DNA of 64,000 bases from Mytilus californianus (Eukaryota > Mollusca > Bivalvia > Mytilida > Mytilidae): NCBI RefSeq assembly GCF_021869535.1, contig NW_026262679.1, positions 81,279,143 through 81,343,142 on the forward strand, given 5' to 3'. Under the pieces are notes generated by a model, which was given only the letters and a program-made list of their open reading frames with translations, was not told the DNA's origin and did no database searches. Positions 48,501 through 52,799 of this stretch are shown here, piece by piece. A program made the position numbers and the translations under genes. Numbering within the stretch: position 1 is the first letter of the stretch; the number at the start of each line of letters is the position of its first letter.

Positions 48501-51284
48501 CTTTGATTTTCATTCAGTATCAGATTGCCAGGTTTAATAGATAGGGCTTAGATTTCAAAATTCAACAGTCCGTCTAACAGACAGAAAATGTTTTTTAAGA
48601 AAATAGAATTTGATTTTTGCTGTTCCGTTTGTTGCATTAAATTTGATTTTTTAATGTCATATCTTCCTCTTTATTCCTGTGAAAAATCAGTCTGAAAATA
48701 TCATGCTTTTAAAGGTAAAAAAAATAATTTCCCTACCTACCTTCCTACCCACCTGCTGATAGTGTGGGTCGGCAATGCCAAACAAACAATTTTTAAGGGT
48801 GACCTAAATAAGTTAACATGGCGCAAGGCTGTAACAAACAAAAAAAATAACACAAAATGCACTGTAACAATGGTTACCTACCCTGGCATAATTAACTGCA
48901 GTCTCCACTATGTTTTCTGATCGGAATTTCTGAAAGAATTTTTCATTAAACCGTTCTGCTGCTGCATGGACACCTCCCAAAATGCACTGCAAACAAACAA
49001 ATCAAAATAAACCTACAACTTGCACACAGTTTTTCAAGCAATTATCAGGAATAGGAAGATGGAGTAATGTGACGCTGATTTATTTAAAGCCACACTTTTA
49101 ACATGTTTAAATATCTCTCAAAACCATTCACTTTCTGTACAGTCATAAAATTGTTCTGTACATTCAAAAATTATTGTGATGTTTTTATTTGAAAAATGTG
49201 ACAATATCATGTTTGCAATAACAAGAAAAAAGCTGTCAAATTGACAACACACTGGATTTTCTGGATTTTGAAGGCACTGTCAAGCTTGTTTGACCTGCCA
49301 CATTCTGTGCCTATTTTCAAATCTATCGAGGACCATAAATCATGAAGGGCAAAAGTAAAAATCATCAGTTTGAAATTGACCTCCATTTTGTCATCAGTAA
49401 CAACAAATAAAGTTTTAAAAGCATTGAACGGTTCATAAGTTATTACAGGGAAACAACATAAAGTGTCATTTTCCAATATCAAACTTGACTTCAATTTTGT
49501 CATCAATTACAACATATTTAAATTTCAAAAGCATTGGTCGAAAGGTTTCATAAGTTATTGATTGGAAACTGTTGGCAGCCACCTGCCCACCCATCACCCT
49601 TCCGCTGCCACTGTTCACCAAATTAATCACTGGATTTTTCCTTGCAAAACTCAATTAATAAAAACTAGCATTCATAACTTCAGTCTTTATTTTCCTTCCG
49701 CAAATTTTTTGCAATTACATTAATTAAATTTCAAAATTTTACCAATAAACAGTGATTTGTAATAATGAATGCACCCATTAATTTCTGAATTTACAGTAGT
49801 CATACTATCTATATGAAATTTTTCTTGTTGTTTTTTTAGCTATATTTTACAGACATTTATAACACTTAACAATTTCTATACAATACCTCATAAGTTTTCA
49901 ATCTGTACAAATACTGAAGAAGTTTTCTTCTGACACGACACACTTCTCTCTGTTCCAGATTCAGACTGAAATAATATAAAAGATGAAAATCAGATAGGCG
50001 TGAAAGAAGAAACAATAAGGATCAAGTTATATGTCTAAAACCATCATCTGGAAATGTCTATATTATTCATTTTATTCAGAACTGCATTATTTTATTTTGC
50101 TGGCTTTCATCTGTTCATTGATTGGAATTATTGGTTTTGTTATTTTGACTGAATACAAAATTGACACCCATGCCTGAAATATTTTATCTTTAGAACACAA
50201 CTTGCAGATACTCCAAAAATACCGTAAATGTTTACCTACATGTCGACATAAAATTCAAGTGTTTAAATTTTGAAAATTTCACTGTCTTGAATAAAGAGAC
50301 ATCATATCAAATTGGATGCAGCAGTAGAACCTGTACATAAAATTATAAAATTTAGAACTTAGAACTAAGAACAGACAGATGGTCAAATGTTGATAGACAT
50401 CTACCCCCTTTTCAAATACTGTAAAAAAGAACTAATTGTTTTTCTTAGAACAAATGATTAAATAACTATAGAAACGTATTCTTTTTGTTGAGCCTGCAAC
50501 ATTTTTTCTAGGATGCGAGACATATAGATTCCACCACTGCATCAAGTGTGTAACGATATTTCTCCACTCAAAACAGTTAAATTTTTTATTTAAAGCAGGA
50601 GGCTTTCCAAGCTTTTTAAATAATTAAAATTTAACTGTTGAGAGTGGAGAAATATTAAAATACACGAGTTATAGTGGTGGAATCTGTTTCTCTGATTTTT
50701 TGATGATATCTAAACAATGTTTATCCTTCCTTTTCAGAGATTTGCAGAAAGTTGTTTCTTTATATGTGACATCATCAGACATGGTCGCCTTTATTCATGA
50801 TGTCACAATAAGAAATTCAGAAGAAACCAAGAAAATTTTACGTCATAATTAAATTTCGACCAATCACTTGCCGAAAACAAAGTTTTCTCTAGAAAGGAGA
50901 AATATTATTCTCACACTGATCGAAAAATGTGAAAATAGCATGAAAATTAGAGAAATAGTGATCCTGCATTCCATTGTCAACATTTAGGTTGTTACTTTGT
51001 CAAACTTTCATTTTATTTTATCAAACTTTGGTCAAAAGACGTATCTACTGCAAAATTTACATTTTCTATATTTAAGTTGATTTGTGACTAAAATTGTATA
51101 TTTAGTATTGACATTTCTGACTTTAATCTAAAGCTTTAAAGCTTACTTTTTAAATTCCAGTTCATTCAGCATTTCTTCTTGTTTAGCTTTCTTCAATTCC
51201 TCTTTCTTTGTCTGTGTTTCTGGATCAAATTCATCTAATGATATATCTTCATATAGACCATCTTCTGAATCACAGAGGATAAAC
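261..51284 (-). CDS. NBAS: NBAS orthologue, partial multi-exon gene (29 internal exons)
   Basis: NBAS is a very large peripheral ER protein. With RINT1 and ZW10 it forms the NRZ (Dsl1-type) tether for COPI vesicles returning from Golgi to ER; in vertebrates it is also linked to nonsense-mediated decay. The minus strand carries 29 exons bounded by AG/GT whose phases all agree, giving 1138 continuous codons. Their order and sequence follow the vertebrate protein as I remember it, from the charged linker after the beta-propeller, through the all-helical Sec39 domain (roughly residues 108-830 here), into the carboxy-terminal helical region. Diagnostic stretches are FTESLLCSGRRESITLAG, KFEKQGCHPFYEEF and PLWELYMSHLEFLFESG. 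Both ends are open: the amino-terminal propeller exons are not in 51285-64000 and the last exons lie left of the window. No internal stop or frame break is seen, so it looks functional. Introns range from about 0.4 to 10 kb and are filled with repeats. Confidence 0.95.
1004..1275 (+). repeat. Fragment of 160-bp tandem repeat family (family B)
   Basis: A poly(A) run is followed by about one and a half units carrying CTTGATCTG, GTGTATAAGT and CATTTGGTTGAGGC. Head and tail are absent; the 469-bp TIR element starts immediately after. Full copies are at 3172-3575 and 52800-53694. Confidence 0.75.
1281..1748. mobile_element. TIR element, copy 1 (468 bp)
   Basis: Terminal inverted repeats of about 20 bp (GGTATAGAACCACTAATTCA against the complement of TGAATTAGTGGTTTTATACC). 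It is nearly identical to the copy at 2623-3091; the visible differences are a G-run length and a one-base CCC/ACT change. Non-coding. The left TA is altered to AA and the right TA is present, so a TA target site is likely. Probably a Tc1/mariner-type MITE. Confidence 0.8.
2623..3091. mobile_element. TIR element, copy 2 (469 bp)
   Basis: Same element as 1281-1748, in the same orientation, flanked on both sides by TA. The near-perfect match implies recent movement or a local duplication. Flanking sequences differ, which favours independent insertion. Confidence 0.85.
3172..3575 (+). repeat. Compound repeat, family B: 160-bp tandem core and tail
   Basis: Two to three units with ATAACTCTAGAACGGT, GACGCCACCAAAATTCAA and GGTTGAGGCAAACTAAAG, then a CAGACGGACAAGG microsatellite and the tail CGGCGGGGGCATAAAAA. 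The left arm of the tail hairpin is deleted in this copy. It lies just downstream of NBAS exon 28. Confidence 0.8.
3630..3737 (-). CDS. NBAS: NBAS exon 28 of window
   Basis: Codes for an ACNLAERYDI helix followed by PLWELYMSHLEFLFESG, matching RWEVFMTHLEFLF. Leaves after two codon bases at GTAAGT. Confidence 0.97.
4008..4266 (+). repeat. Compound repeat, family D with terminal hairpin
   Basis: A head with GATACCCCACTCACGCTATC, a single core containing TTGATTGGACTTCAACTTC, a GGACAGACGGACAGACA microsatellite, and the tail hairpin ATGCCCC (4242-4248) with GGGGCAT (4254-4260), followed by AAAAA. A second, head-less copy is at 20714. Confidence 0.75.
4597..4663 (-). CDS. NBAS: NBAS exon 27 of window
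   Basis: Codes for QRFTDDPEYKKETILGL, matching QRFTADDQYKRETILGL. Two bases in and two out; donor GTAAGT. Too short for a simple ORF scan but unmistakable by similarity. Confidence 0.96.
4770..5345 (+). repeat. Diverged interspersed repeat with a spurious ORF
   Basis: Contains GTGCCACATGTGGAGCAGGA, a G/T-rich run and TTTGGTATCTTTGACC. The last part recurs at 57560-57632. I associate this block with a dispersed bivalve repeat. The 124-codon frame at 4718-5092 lies in it and looks accidental. Confidence 0.5.
5366..6677 (+). repeat. Compound repeat, family A, complete (503-bp units, terminal hairpin)
   Basis: Head AGAGGCTCTAAAGAGCC then CGCTCACCT. The core holds two or more units of about 503 bp (TTTCAGAGGAGAAGAT recurs at 6059 and 6562) with TTGTAGATCTTACTTTGCTG and AAGGGCAATAACTCC motifs. 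A GACGACGACGGACAAC microsatellite follows, then a hairpin of 13-base arms (6644-6656 with 6660-6672) ending AGGTGAGC, the complement of the head GCTCACCT, and then TAAAAA. Confidence 0.85.
6678..7256. other. NBAS intron, nothing recognised
   Basis: AT-rich unique-looking sequence between a family A repeat and NBAS exon 26; no repeat, RNA gene or open frame that I can support. Confidence 0.4.
7257..7557 (-). CDS. NBAS: NBAS exon 26 of window
   Basis: One hundred codons plus one base. It includes LTLYYYALQIYASVKP, PLYRHDPVKLIQRVINFVT and a final YIQARTLVRIGSG, in the order of the vertebrate AAYYYSLQIYA, PLYRADPKELI and FTQAQIL blocks. The donor GTATGT is placed by the match of the next exon; the frame stays open beyond it without similarity. 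Confidence 0.95.
8102..8178 (-). CDS. NBAS: NBAS exon 25 of window
   Basis: Codes for FPVDSSLGLAYLLALPE, matching LPNDMTLALAYLLALPQ. Two bases in, phase 0 out, donor GTAAGT. Confidence 0.96.
8773..8899 (-). CDS. NBAS: NBAS exon 24 of window
   Basis: Codes for ALSESILRTAKLEEMLTEG, corresponding to the SFAEVLLRTGKLAEAK segment. The first dozen residues are not conserved. It follows a 10-kb intron and joins the previous exon in phase 0. Confidence 0.9.
9735..10232 (+). pseudogene. Decayed B-box (TRIM-like) gene fragment
   Basis: An ATG followed by MAFSG and, in shifted frames, WKCLDCELLMCTYCK (from 9800), DHKIMDIKDVG (from 9882) and FYCLNCNTCDDLACPICQ (about 10090-10143). These correspond in order to the two B-boxes of the intact gene at 60330 (WKCLQCDFLLCTKC; FCQACEVVVCPLC). 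At least two frameshifts and a TAA after the first box break the frame. A 32-bp tandem duplication (10169-10200 and 10201-10232) ends the recognisable part. It sits within NBAS intron 8900-18893. Confidence 0.7.
10240..11198. other. NBAS intron, nothing recognised
   Basis: Downstream of the B-box relic the sequence is AT-rich and non-coding. It could contain the unrecognisable rest of that pseudogene. No motif supports a feature. Confidence 0.35.
11199..11413. repeat. Foldback MITE, CTGTGGATTC family
   Basis: Left arm with GATTCATTATTATT and ACTAATTTTCATGGAT; right arm with AAAATTGGTATCCAAG and AAATGAATCTACAGTA. The arms are complementary. About 215 bp and non-coding. Confidence 0.7.
13733..13960 (+). 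repeat. 35-bp tandem repeat, about six copies
   Basis: Units contain TTGCTATTGCGCAATACTG and CAATTGAAGATTTC, about 35 bp apart. Variants alternate GCGCAA, GTGCAA and GCACAA, so many units hold the palindrome TTGCGCAA. A two-unit relic of the same repeat follows the head of the element at 58668. Confidence 0.85.
13964..14092. repeat. Nested palindrome able to form a cruciform
   Basis: Outer arms of about 37 bp pair ATTACGTG...GTATTTCTGTATTGGCC with the complement near 14055-14092. Inside them a second hairpin pairs CTGTATTGGCCT with AGGCCAATACAG. The TATTGGCC block recurs inverted and direct at 14818-14890, so this is probably the terminal region of a foldback element. Confidence 0.75.
14101..14959. 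mobile_element. TIR-bounded insertion (859 bp)
   Basis: Ends TATTAATTAACTACAGTGTT and the complement of AACAGTGTAGTTAATTAATA, 19 of 20 bases paired. Non-coding inside, with a second TATTGGCC inverted pair near the right end. No clear target-site duplication. Confidence 0.55.
15241..15880 (+). repeat. Exact 320-bp tandem duplication
   Basis: Bases 15241-15560 and 15561-15880 read identical throughout. Each is a dimer of two related 160-bp units. A third partial copy continues to about 16000 and then diverges. The open frames across it repeat identically and are not genes. Confidence 0.9.
16453..18460 (+). repeat. Compound repeat, family A, diverged and interrupted
   Basis: Head AGAGGCTCTAAAGAGCC and GCTCACCT as in the 5366 copy, and a core with GTAGATCTTGC motifs. 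It is interrupted at 17085-18322 by a TIR element and resumes with ATGGTGATTGTCGCC and the GTGATGAGAAAAGCTCACT end. Its tail hairpin is eroded. Confidence 0.75.
17085..18322. mobile_element. TIR element inserted in a family A repeat, 5-bp target duplication
   Basis: Ends CAGGGCTCA and TGAGCCCTG, flanked on both sides by ACCCT (17080-17084 and 18323-18327). Removing the insert and one ACCCT restores the GATACCCTAATG motif seen in intact family A copies. The interior is non-coding. The CAGGG terminus recalls hAT or related superfamilies, but the 5-bp duplication leaves the class open. Confidence 0.8.
18894..19196 (-). CDS. NBAS: NBAS exon 23 of window (low-complexity linker and conserved block)
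   Basis: The largest exon here, 101 whole codons. It begins with a poorly conserved acidic segment, continues with a serine/threonine-rich stretch (STTKTTKAVLSTVADTKWW) and closes with KFEKQGCHPFYEEF, which is nearly invariant in NBAS. The first codon is ATG directly after a CTTGTAG acceptor. This is coincidental, because the upstream exon ends in phase 0 and reads through. The open frame continues past the GTAAGT donor but has no NBAS similarity there. Confidence 0.95.
19286..19495. repeat. Foldback MITE, CTGTAAATTC family
   Basis: Termini ACTGTAAATTCACAAATTAT and the complement GCAATAATTTCTGAATTTAC then AGT. About 210 bp, non-coding. Related copies are at 44563-44770 and, split, 49150-49798. 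Confidence 0.8.
19500..20710. other. NBAS intron, nothing recognised
   Basis: AT-rich non-coding sequence within the intron between exons 23 and 22; no repeat or open frame that I can support. Confidence 0.35.
20714..20902 (+). repeat. Compound repeat, family D, head truncated
   Basis: Matches 4095-4266 from GATCATATCATAGGGAACAT onward. A GGATGGACGGACGGACGG microsatellite leads into an extended hairpin, ATGCCCCTAC paired with GTAGGTGGGGCAT, then AAAAA. Confidence 0.8.
21118..22416 (+). repeat. Compound repeat: F head, 160-bp core, terminal hairpin
   Basis: The head with GCTCCGCTGGGCGCAGC and ATACGACCGC (21147-21156) is followed directly by the A-rich leader and the CCCTTTGTGATATGGAACC core, about six units of 160 bp. 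A GACGACGACGACGACG run and a hairpin (ATACGACCGC with GCGGTCATAT, ending near 22413) close it. It lies 60 bases from NBAS exon 22. Confidence 0.85.
22474..22561 (-). CDS. NBAS: NBAS exon 22 of window
   Basis: Codes for LLSFSLAYCPADMIEPIL, matching LMAFALTHCPPSSIELLL. Ends in phase 0 at GTATTA. A compound repeat lies just downstream in the intron. Confidence 0.95.
22673..22882. repeat. Foldback MITE, CTGTGGATTC family
   Basis: Termini TACTGTGGAT and ATCCACAGTA with complementary arms around TTCGTGGATACCAATTTTCA and AAATTGGTGTCCAACG. About 210 bp, non-coding. Confidence 0.85.
22926..23170 (-). repeat. SINE-like interspersed repeat, copy 1
   Basis: Contains TTACACTAGTAATTTTTTGG, GGGCCCTTTATAG, GTTCGGTGTGAGCC and GGATGGAGAGTTATCTCATT. 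The same sequence occurs in reverse complement at 46514-46681. I see no clear Pol III box, so the SINE label is tentative. Strand is given relative to the 46514 copy. Confidence 0.65.
23390..23511 (-). CDS. NBAS: NBAS exon 21 of window
   Basis: Codes for CQDLIDRMFGPVWDVC, matching CQELMATGYPKSWDVC. The GTGAGA donor falls two bases into a lysine codon, completed by the next exon. Confidence 0.95.
23888..23983 (-). CDS. NBAS: NBAS exon 20 of window
   Basis: Thirty-two whole codons including RLSHLLKIEKGNTNLREG, aligning with GLAELLRVAGENPEERRG. Phase 0 at both ends. Confidence 0.94.
24756..24835 (-). CDS. NBAS: NBAS exon 19 of window
   Basis: Codes for DRIELIEKALSTRDTSYKQ, matching PDRISLIKECI...YKQ. 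Two bases in, phase 0 out; donor GTATGT. Confidence 0.94.
25247..25359 (-). CDS. NBAS: NBAS exon 18 of window
   Basis: Codes for LIQEELDLINSLAMLDDFG, matching IQEELDLIQAVGCLEEFG, followed by IIPAQ. Leaves after a single codon base (G). Confidence 0.96.
25402..25601. repeat. Foldback MITE, CTGTGGATTC family
   Basis: Left terminus ATACTGTGGATTCATT; right arm CCATGAAAATTGGAATCC and the worn end TCCTTAGTAT. About 200 bp. Confidence 0.75.
26021..26238 (-). CDS. NBAS: NBAS exon 17 of window
   Basis: Codes for FTESLLCSGRRESITLAG and, after a variable linker, YKRAIQLVVSSAQEYFDSS. Both are among the best conserved blocks of the protein. Seventy-two codons plus two bases. Confidence 0.98.
26592..27172. 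mobile_element. TIR element, 581 bp
   Basis: Left end ATATACAGTCAAACCTGTAT then TAAGCAGTCACT pairs with the right end AGGTGACCGTTAAGGCAGG then TTTCACTGTATAT, with a few mismatches over about 32 bases. Subterminal GTGACCG motifs recur near the right end. Non-coding; probably a non-autonomous DNA transposon. Confidence 0.7.
27407..27509 (-). CDS. NBAS: NBAS exon 16 of window
   Basis: Codes for VIQLQNQVYRCLSSGLCHE, aligning with MLTMQQNVYTCLDSDACYE. The frame stays open for a few codons upstream of the acceptor, but TTGACAG followed by AAGTGAAC gives the junction that fits the preceding phase. Confidence 0.94.
27910..28106. repeat. Foldback MITE, CTGTGGATTC family
   Basis: Termini ACTGTCGATTCATTTATTT and AATAATGAATCCACAGT with complementary inner arms. 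It directly abuts the next foldback at 28114. Confidence 0.8.
28114..28215. repeat. Short foldback element, 102 bp
   Basis: Arms CTCTTTTCACAAAAAATCTT then ACGA and their complement at the right end, about 24 bp and essentially perfect. A diverged relative with an inverted inner segment is at 35493-35592. Confidence 0.8.
28307..28365 (-). CDS. NBAS: NBAS exon 15 of window
   Basis: Codes for AEDAKMLMIRLTRAAGK, matching EEARKLMVRLTRHTGRK. Only 59 bases; leaves after two codon bases. Donor GTTAGA. Confidence 0.94.
28550..29503. mobile_element. TIR element, 954 bp
   Basis: Ends GGCTTCCAAAA and TTTTGGAAGCC, with a second matched block CCGGACATT and AATGTCCGG about 20 bases inside each end. The interior has no supported gene; the 114-codon minus frame in it looks accidental. 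It lies in the intron between exons 15 and 14. Confidence 0.6.
29739..29802 (-). CDS. NBAS: NBAS exon 14 of window
   Basis: Codes for LKILHEQDVKKPLHYILE, aligning with the ELLEKHGLEKPISFV segment. Ends in phase 0. The intron on its 5' side contains the 37-bp minisatellite. Confidence 0.92.
30491..30712 (+). repeat. 37-bp minisatellite, six identical copies
   Basis: Unit begins TCTCATGAAATGACC and ends ACTTAATTCAAT. Six units follow head to tail with no difference between them. There are no spacers, so it is not a CRISPR array. It lies in the intron between NBAS exons 14 and 13. Confidence 0.95.
30839..30901 (-). CDS. NBAS: NBAS exon 13 of window
   Basis: Codes for SLRLHKEIDKLERHL, a helix matching the KLHDMVDQLEQIL segment. 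One base in, two out. The intron on its 5' side is short, about 0.5 kb. Confidence 0.92.
31388..31447 (-). CDS. NBAS: NBAS exon 12 of window
   Basis: A short 60-base exon coding for LDLALEIFQCLPQKGYG, matching the conserved LLECLPERGYG. Acceptor TTTGTAG, donor GTAAGA. Confidence 0.95.
31819..31892 (-). CDS. NBAS: NBAS exon 11 of window
   Basis: Codes for QDDVMSMALEALYVCGR, aligning with the DQDQLMAIALECIY segment. Leaves after two codon bases (AG), completed by the next exon. Donor GTATGC. Confidence 0.94.
31923..34162. mobile_element. TIR element split by a family A insertion
   Basis: The left end AAGGAGTAGGTCCGGTAAG and right end complement (CTTACTGGACCTACTCCTT) pair over about 38 bases with few mismatches. 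Without the inserted repeat the element is about 0.6 kb. Confidence 0.75.
32150..33810 (+). repeat. Compound repeat, family A, complete (three 503-bp units)
   Basis: Head AAGAGGCTCTCAAGAGCC and CGCTCACCT. TTCAGAGGAGAAGATTTTT recurs at 32188, 32690, 33193 and 33695, a period of 502-503 bp. A GACGACAGACAACGACAGAC microsatellite precedes the hairpin (33774-33803, GGGGCCC TTC GGGCCC core) ending GGTGAGC and TAAAAA. Confidence 0.9.
34778..34976. repeat. Foldback MITE, 199 bp
   Basis: Arms ATTGCGAAGGCAATCAAACC and complement of GGTTTCATTGCCTTCGCAAT, one mismatch in 21. Non-coding, with a small accidental open frame inside. Confidence 0.75.
35053..35226 (-). CDS. NBAS: NBAS exon 10 of window
   Basis: Fifty-eight whole codons including WLVPFLQQCEHRQPG and then LLRDYIVTKAKTDL, matching W-x-VPFL-x-RCE and LLKEYLV of vertebrate NBAS. 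Phase 0 at both ends. A 3.2-kb intron with two nested elements follows in the direction of transcription. Confidence 0.97.
35701..35835 (-). CDS. NBAS: NBAS exon 9 of window
   Basis: Forty-five whole codons including LLDNLVTMEMLVYDC, matching the DNLVTLETLVYE motif. Phase 0 at both ends; donor GTATGT. Confidence 0.97.
36260..36389 (-). CDS. NBAS: NBAS exon 8 of window
   Basis: Codes for EIERLSRQVDLSVELVKL, a strongly conserved Sec39 helix with an RQVD core. An ATG occurs one codon into the exon, but the reading frame clearly continues from the upstream exon, so it is not an initiation site. Ends in phase 0 at GTGGGT. Confidence 0.96.
36902..36976 (-). CDS. NBAS: NBAS exon 7 of window
   Basis: Codes for IIEPVLPDLGGFLYEENPG, aligning with the VVEPNL...EFLY segment of the vertebrate protein. 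The donor is a weaker GTTTGT. Confidence 0.94.
37596..37670 (-). CDS. NBAS: NBAS exon 6 of window
   Basis: Codes for VIPWEEDRWREKDW, matching the conserved IIPW...KDW segment. It keeps the phase of its neighbours (one base in, two out). Acceptor TTACAG, donor GTAAAA. Confidence 0.95.
38310..38381 (-). CDS. NBAS: NBAS exon 5 of window
   Basis: Codes for LGILSNFPETTNPHEY, almost identical to the vertebrate motif. The AG carried from the previous exon completes an arginine codon. Donor GTAAGT. Confidence 0.96.
39068..39132 (-). CDS. NBAS: NBAS exon 4 of window (start of Sec39 region)
   Basis: Codes for EALETLFTFHWEDLRPHR, the conserved opening helix pair of the Sec39 region. Enters in phase 0 and leaves after two codon bases. 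The acceptor is TTACAG and the donor GTAATT. Confidence 0.95.
39133..41114. other. NBAS intron, left part, nothing firmly recognised
   Basis: AT-rich. Near 39487 it carries TTTGGCATTGCCGCCCACCC, whose near-complement recurs at 48755-48795 close to the other end of this intron. No gene seen. Confidence 0.35.
41115..42535. mobile_element. piggyBac-like non-autonomous element with TTAA target sites
   Basis: Left end TTAACCCTTTCCCTTTCA and right end TGAAAGGGAAAGGGTTAA are perfect complements. Read as TTAA duplication plus CCCTTTCCCTTTCA terminal repeats, this is the piggyBac pattern. The 1.4-kb interior has no transposase-like open frame, so it would depend on another copy. Confidence 0.8.
43391..43615. 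repeat. Foldback MITE, CTGTAAACCAACT family, 225 bp
   Basis: TATACTGTAAACCAACTAAT and the complement of AAGTTGGTTTACAGTATA at the ends, with subterminal TTTTCGCG and CGCGAAAA blocks. Non-coding. Confidence 0.9.
44563..44770. repeat. Foldback MITE, CTGTAAATTC family, 208 bp
   Basis: Ends ACTGTAAATTCAGAAATTAT then TGCG and a perfect complement at the right end. Inner TCGCAATAA blocks are also inverted. Non-coding. Confidence 0.9.
45937..45959 (+). other. G-rich run with quadruplex potential
   Basis: GGAGGGGGTTGGGGGGTTGG then AGG: five G tracts of at least two bases separated by one or two bases. Unusual in this AT-rich window. Read only as sequence potential. Confidence 0.5.
46514..46681 (+). 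repeat. SINE-like interspersed repeat, copy 2
   Basis: AGTGGTATGAGTGCAAATGA, CAACACGGAGCCTTGG, CACACCGAACAGCAA and AAAGGGCCCC match the complement of 22926-23170. Orientation is opposite in the two copies. Confidence 0.65.
46813..47770 (+). repeat. Diverged tandem duplication, unit about 500 bp
   Basis: Blocks such as TCGCTTTGGACGGACCAAA, TAAGGACATT and GCCACCATATT occur in the same order about 500 bp apart (first unit to about 47310, second from about 47329). Roughly 70-80 % alike by eye. Non-coding. Confidence 0.7.
48882..48986 (-). CDS. NBAS: NBAS exon 3 of window
   Basis: Thirty-five whole codons including FNEKFFQKFRSENIV, matching the vertebrate FFKKFR-x-QNIV region. Acceptor TTTGCAG, donor GTAGGT. 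A 9.7-kb intron full of mobile elements separates it from the next exon. Confidence 0.95.
49150..49798. repeat. CTGTAAATTC-family MITE split by another repeat
   Basis: Left arm near 49157 (CTGTACATTCAAAAATTATT) and right arm ending TTTCTGAATTTACAGTA at 49798 belong to the MITE seen whole at 44563. Between them, about 49230-49670, is a sequence with two related segments (TTTGTCATCAGTAACAAC and TTTGTCATCAATTACAAC). Confidence 0.55.
49887..49965 (-). CDS. NBAS: NBAS exon 2 of window
   Basis: Codes for REVCRVRRKLLQYL and ends in RLKTYE. This matches the basic helix just before the Sec39 domain, where the vertebrate protein has a very similar run of arginines and YLDRL. It ends in phase 0 at a GTATTG donor. 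Confidence 0.93.
50526..50685. repeat. Foldback with about 60-bp arms
   Basis: AGATTCCACCACT at the left pairs with AGTGGTGGAATCT at the right, and ATTTCTCCACTC with GAGTGGAGAAAT further in, then AACAGTTAAATTTT with its complement. Nearly the whole 160 bp folds on itself. Confidence 0.8.
51147..51284 (-). CDS. NBAS: NBAS exon 1 of window (linker before Sec39 domain)
   Basis: Codes for an acidic stretch, GLYEDISLDEFDPETQ, followed by a lysine- and glutamate-rich helix (KKEELKKAKQEEML). This is the charged linker that follows the beta-propeller in NBAS. The exon is entered at the third codon base and left after two bases. It is the most upstream exon I can find; nothing like the propeller appears further right. 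Confidence 0.85.
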
Positions 51285-51497
51285 CTAAAATAATGAGTGA
51301 AATATTAGCAATCCATTAGAGAACACTGACTTGCAAAGTTCAAAAACAAATTAAGAAATTCAGGATTTTTTTATATTCTTTAAGCCATTTGAGAAAAAAA
51401 AAACCAATTCACTCCTTTTGTTTCTTTACATAGTGAGTGAGAAAATCTTTGAAAATTACAAAAAAAAAATAAGAAAAGAAGTAGTCAAAACTGTTGA

Positions 51498-52036
51498 CAC
51501 AGAAATATGTCTTGCCTGTCAGCAGAAAATTCAGAAAAAGACAATCTGATGGACAGCAATATAGCTAATTAATGCAAAGTTGCTGGACCATAAACTAGGG
51601 GACAGGGTCTCAAAATTATCGACAAACTGAGATGTACTTATAGTAATGCAACTTTACAGAAAATATCATTGTCTATCATGAGTGATCCTTATTAAGCTAA
51701 CTTAAGACGAACACTTAACATTGAAAATTGGTAATTAATTGAAAGTCACTAAACCATGACCTATGGGAGCAGGGCCTTGAAATAGTCGTCAAAATTAACA
51801 TTGAAAATAAGCTGATCAATTGAAAGTCACTAGACCATGACCTAGGGGGCAGGGCCTCTAAATAATAGACAAACTGATATGTACTGATAGCAATTCAACT
51901 TTATAGTAAATATAACTGATCTATCACAAGTAGTTCCTATCAAACTGACTTAAGCAGAAAACTTTACAATTGATGACGCCGCCAAACAAAGATGCTGCCG
52001 GAAAAGCAACACCTATGTCTCTCCTTCTGCGAAACA
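51498..52036 (+). repeat. Compound repeat, family H, diverged copy
   Basis: A head with ATGTCTTGCC (51507-51516), a core with GAAAGTCACTAGACCATGAC and GGGGCAGGGCCT, then GACGCCGCC and a tail with ATGTCTCTCC and CTGCGAAACAAAA. It lies just right of NBAS exon 1 of the window. Confidence 0.65.
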
Positions 52037-52190
52037 AAAGTGAGATCAAGAACAATAGAAAATAACAGACTAAAACTTCTTAACAAAATGCATTTATAAA
52101 CATGGTATGAAGCATCAACATCTTCTACCTTAGAGCTATTTTCCTAATGCATGTAGTTTAAAGGTTTGGTTGGCTTGCTTGCTTTGTTTG

Positions 52191-52377
52191 TATAAATGTT
52201 TGCTCATTCATTGTAATTCAGATTGACACCTGCAATCAATAGGTATGTTGGGTTCCAGCTTGTATACATTATACTCTGCAATATACTTAACATCCAATAA
52301 CATTATAGTATAATGTATACAATCTGAAGCCCCGCCTGATGTCAATCTTAATTACAATGCTTGAGCAAACATTTATA
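52191..52377. repeat. Foldback with nested arms, 187 bp
   Basis: Outer arms TATAAATGTTTGCTCA and TGAGCAAACATTTATA, continuing through CATTGTAATTCAGATTGACA. Inner arms TTGTATACATTATACT and AGTATAATGTATACAA. Confidence 0.8.
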
Positions 52378-52517
52378 TTTGTATTTTGTAAATAAGGTTT
52401 ATTATGTGGCCATTGAATAAAAATTCTATAGTGTGTGTAAATGCTTTTTTTATAACAAAATCCATACTATAAATTATTGTACAAGTTATAAGTGAATTTT
52501 AGTCAGTACAGGCACTT

Positions 52518-52620
52518 TTTGTACAATTAACAATTTGTACAAAGCCAAAATACAAATTATAATTTGTACAATTGTTTTGTACAAATTATAATTTGTACAA
52601 AATGATAATTTGTACACAAC
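52518..52620. repeat. Cluster of TTGTAC palindromes
   Basis: About six TTGTAC(AA) sites in 100 bp, joined by AAATTATAATTTGTACAA steps; most form the palindrome TTGTACAA. A local simple repeat with strong dyad symmetry. Confidence 0.7.
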
Positions 52621-52799
52621 ATATTTACAGGAGTAAGTGGTTGTTAGTAATATTCATTAAATATTATATACCTGTATAAAAAAACATGTAAGAAATATTT
52701 GTTACTGTTTGTCTTTGGGTGCGGCTTTGTCAGTAGTTTTATGTGGTGTCCAAATGGCCTTAAGCCAAAAGAAGATAAATGGGGAATGTGTCCATGGGA

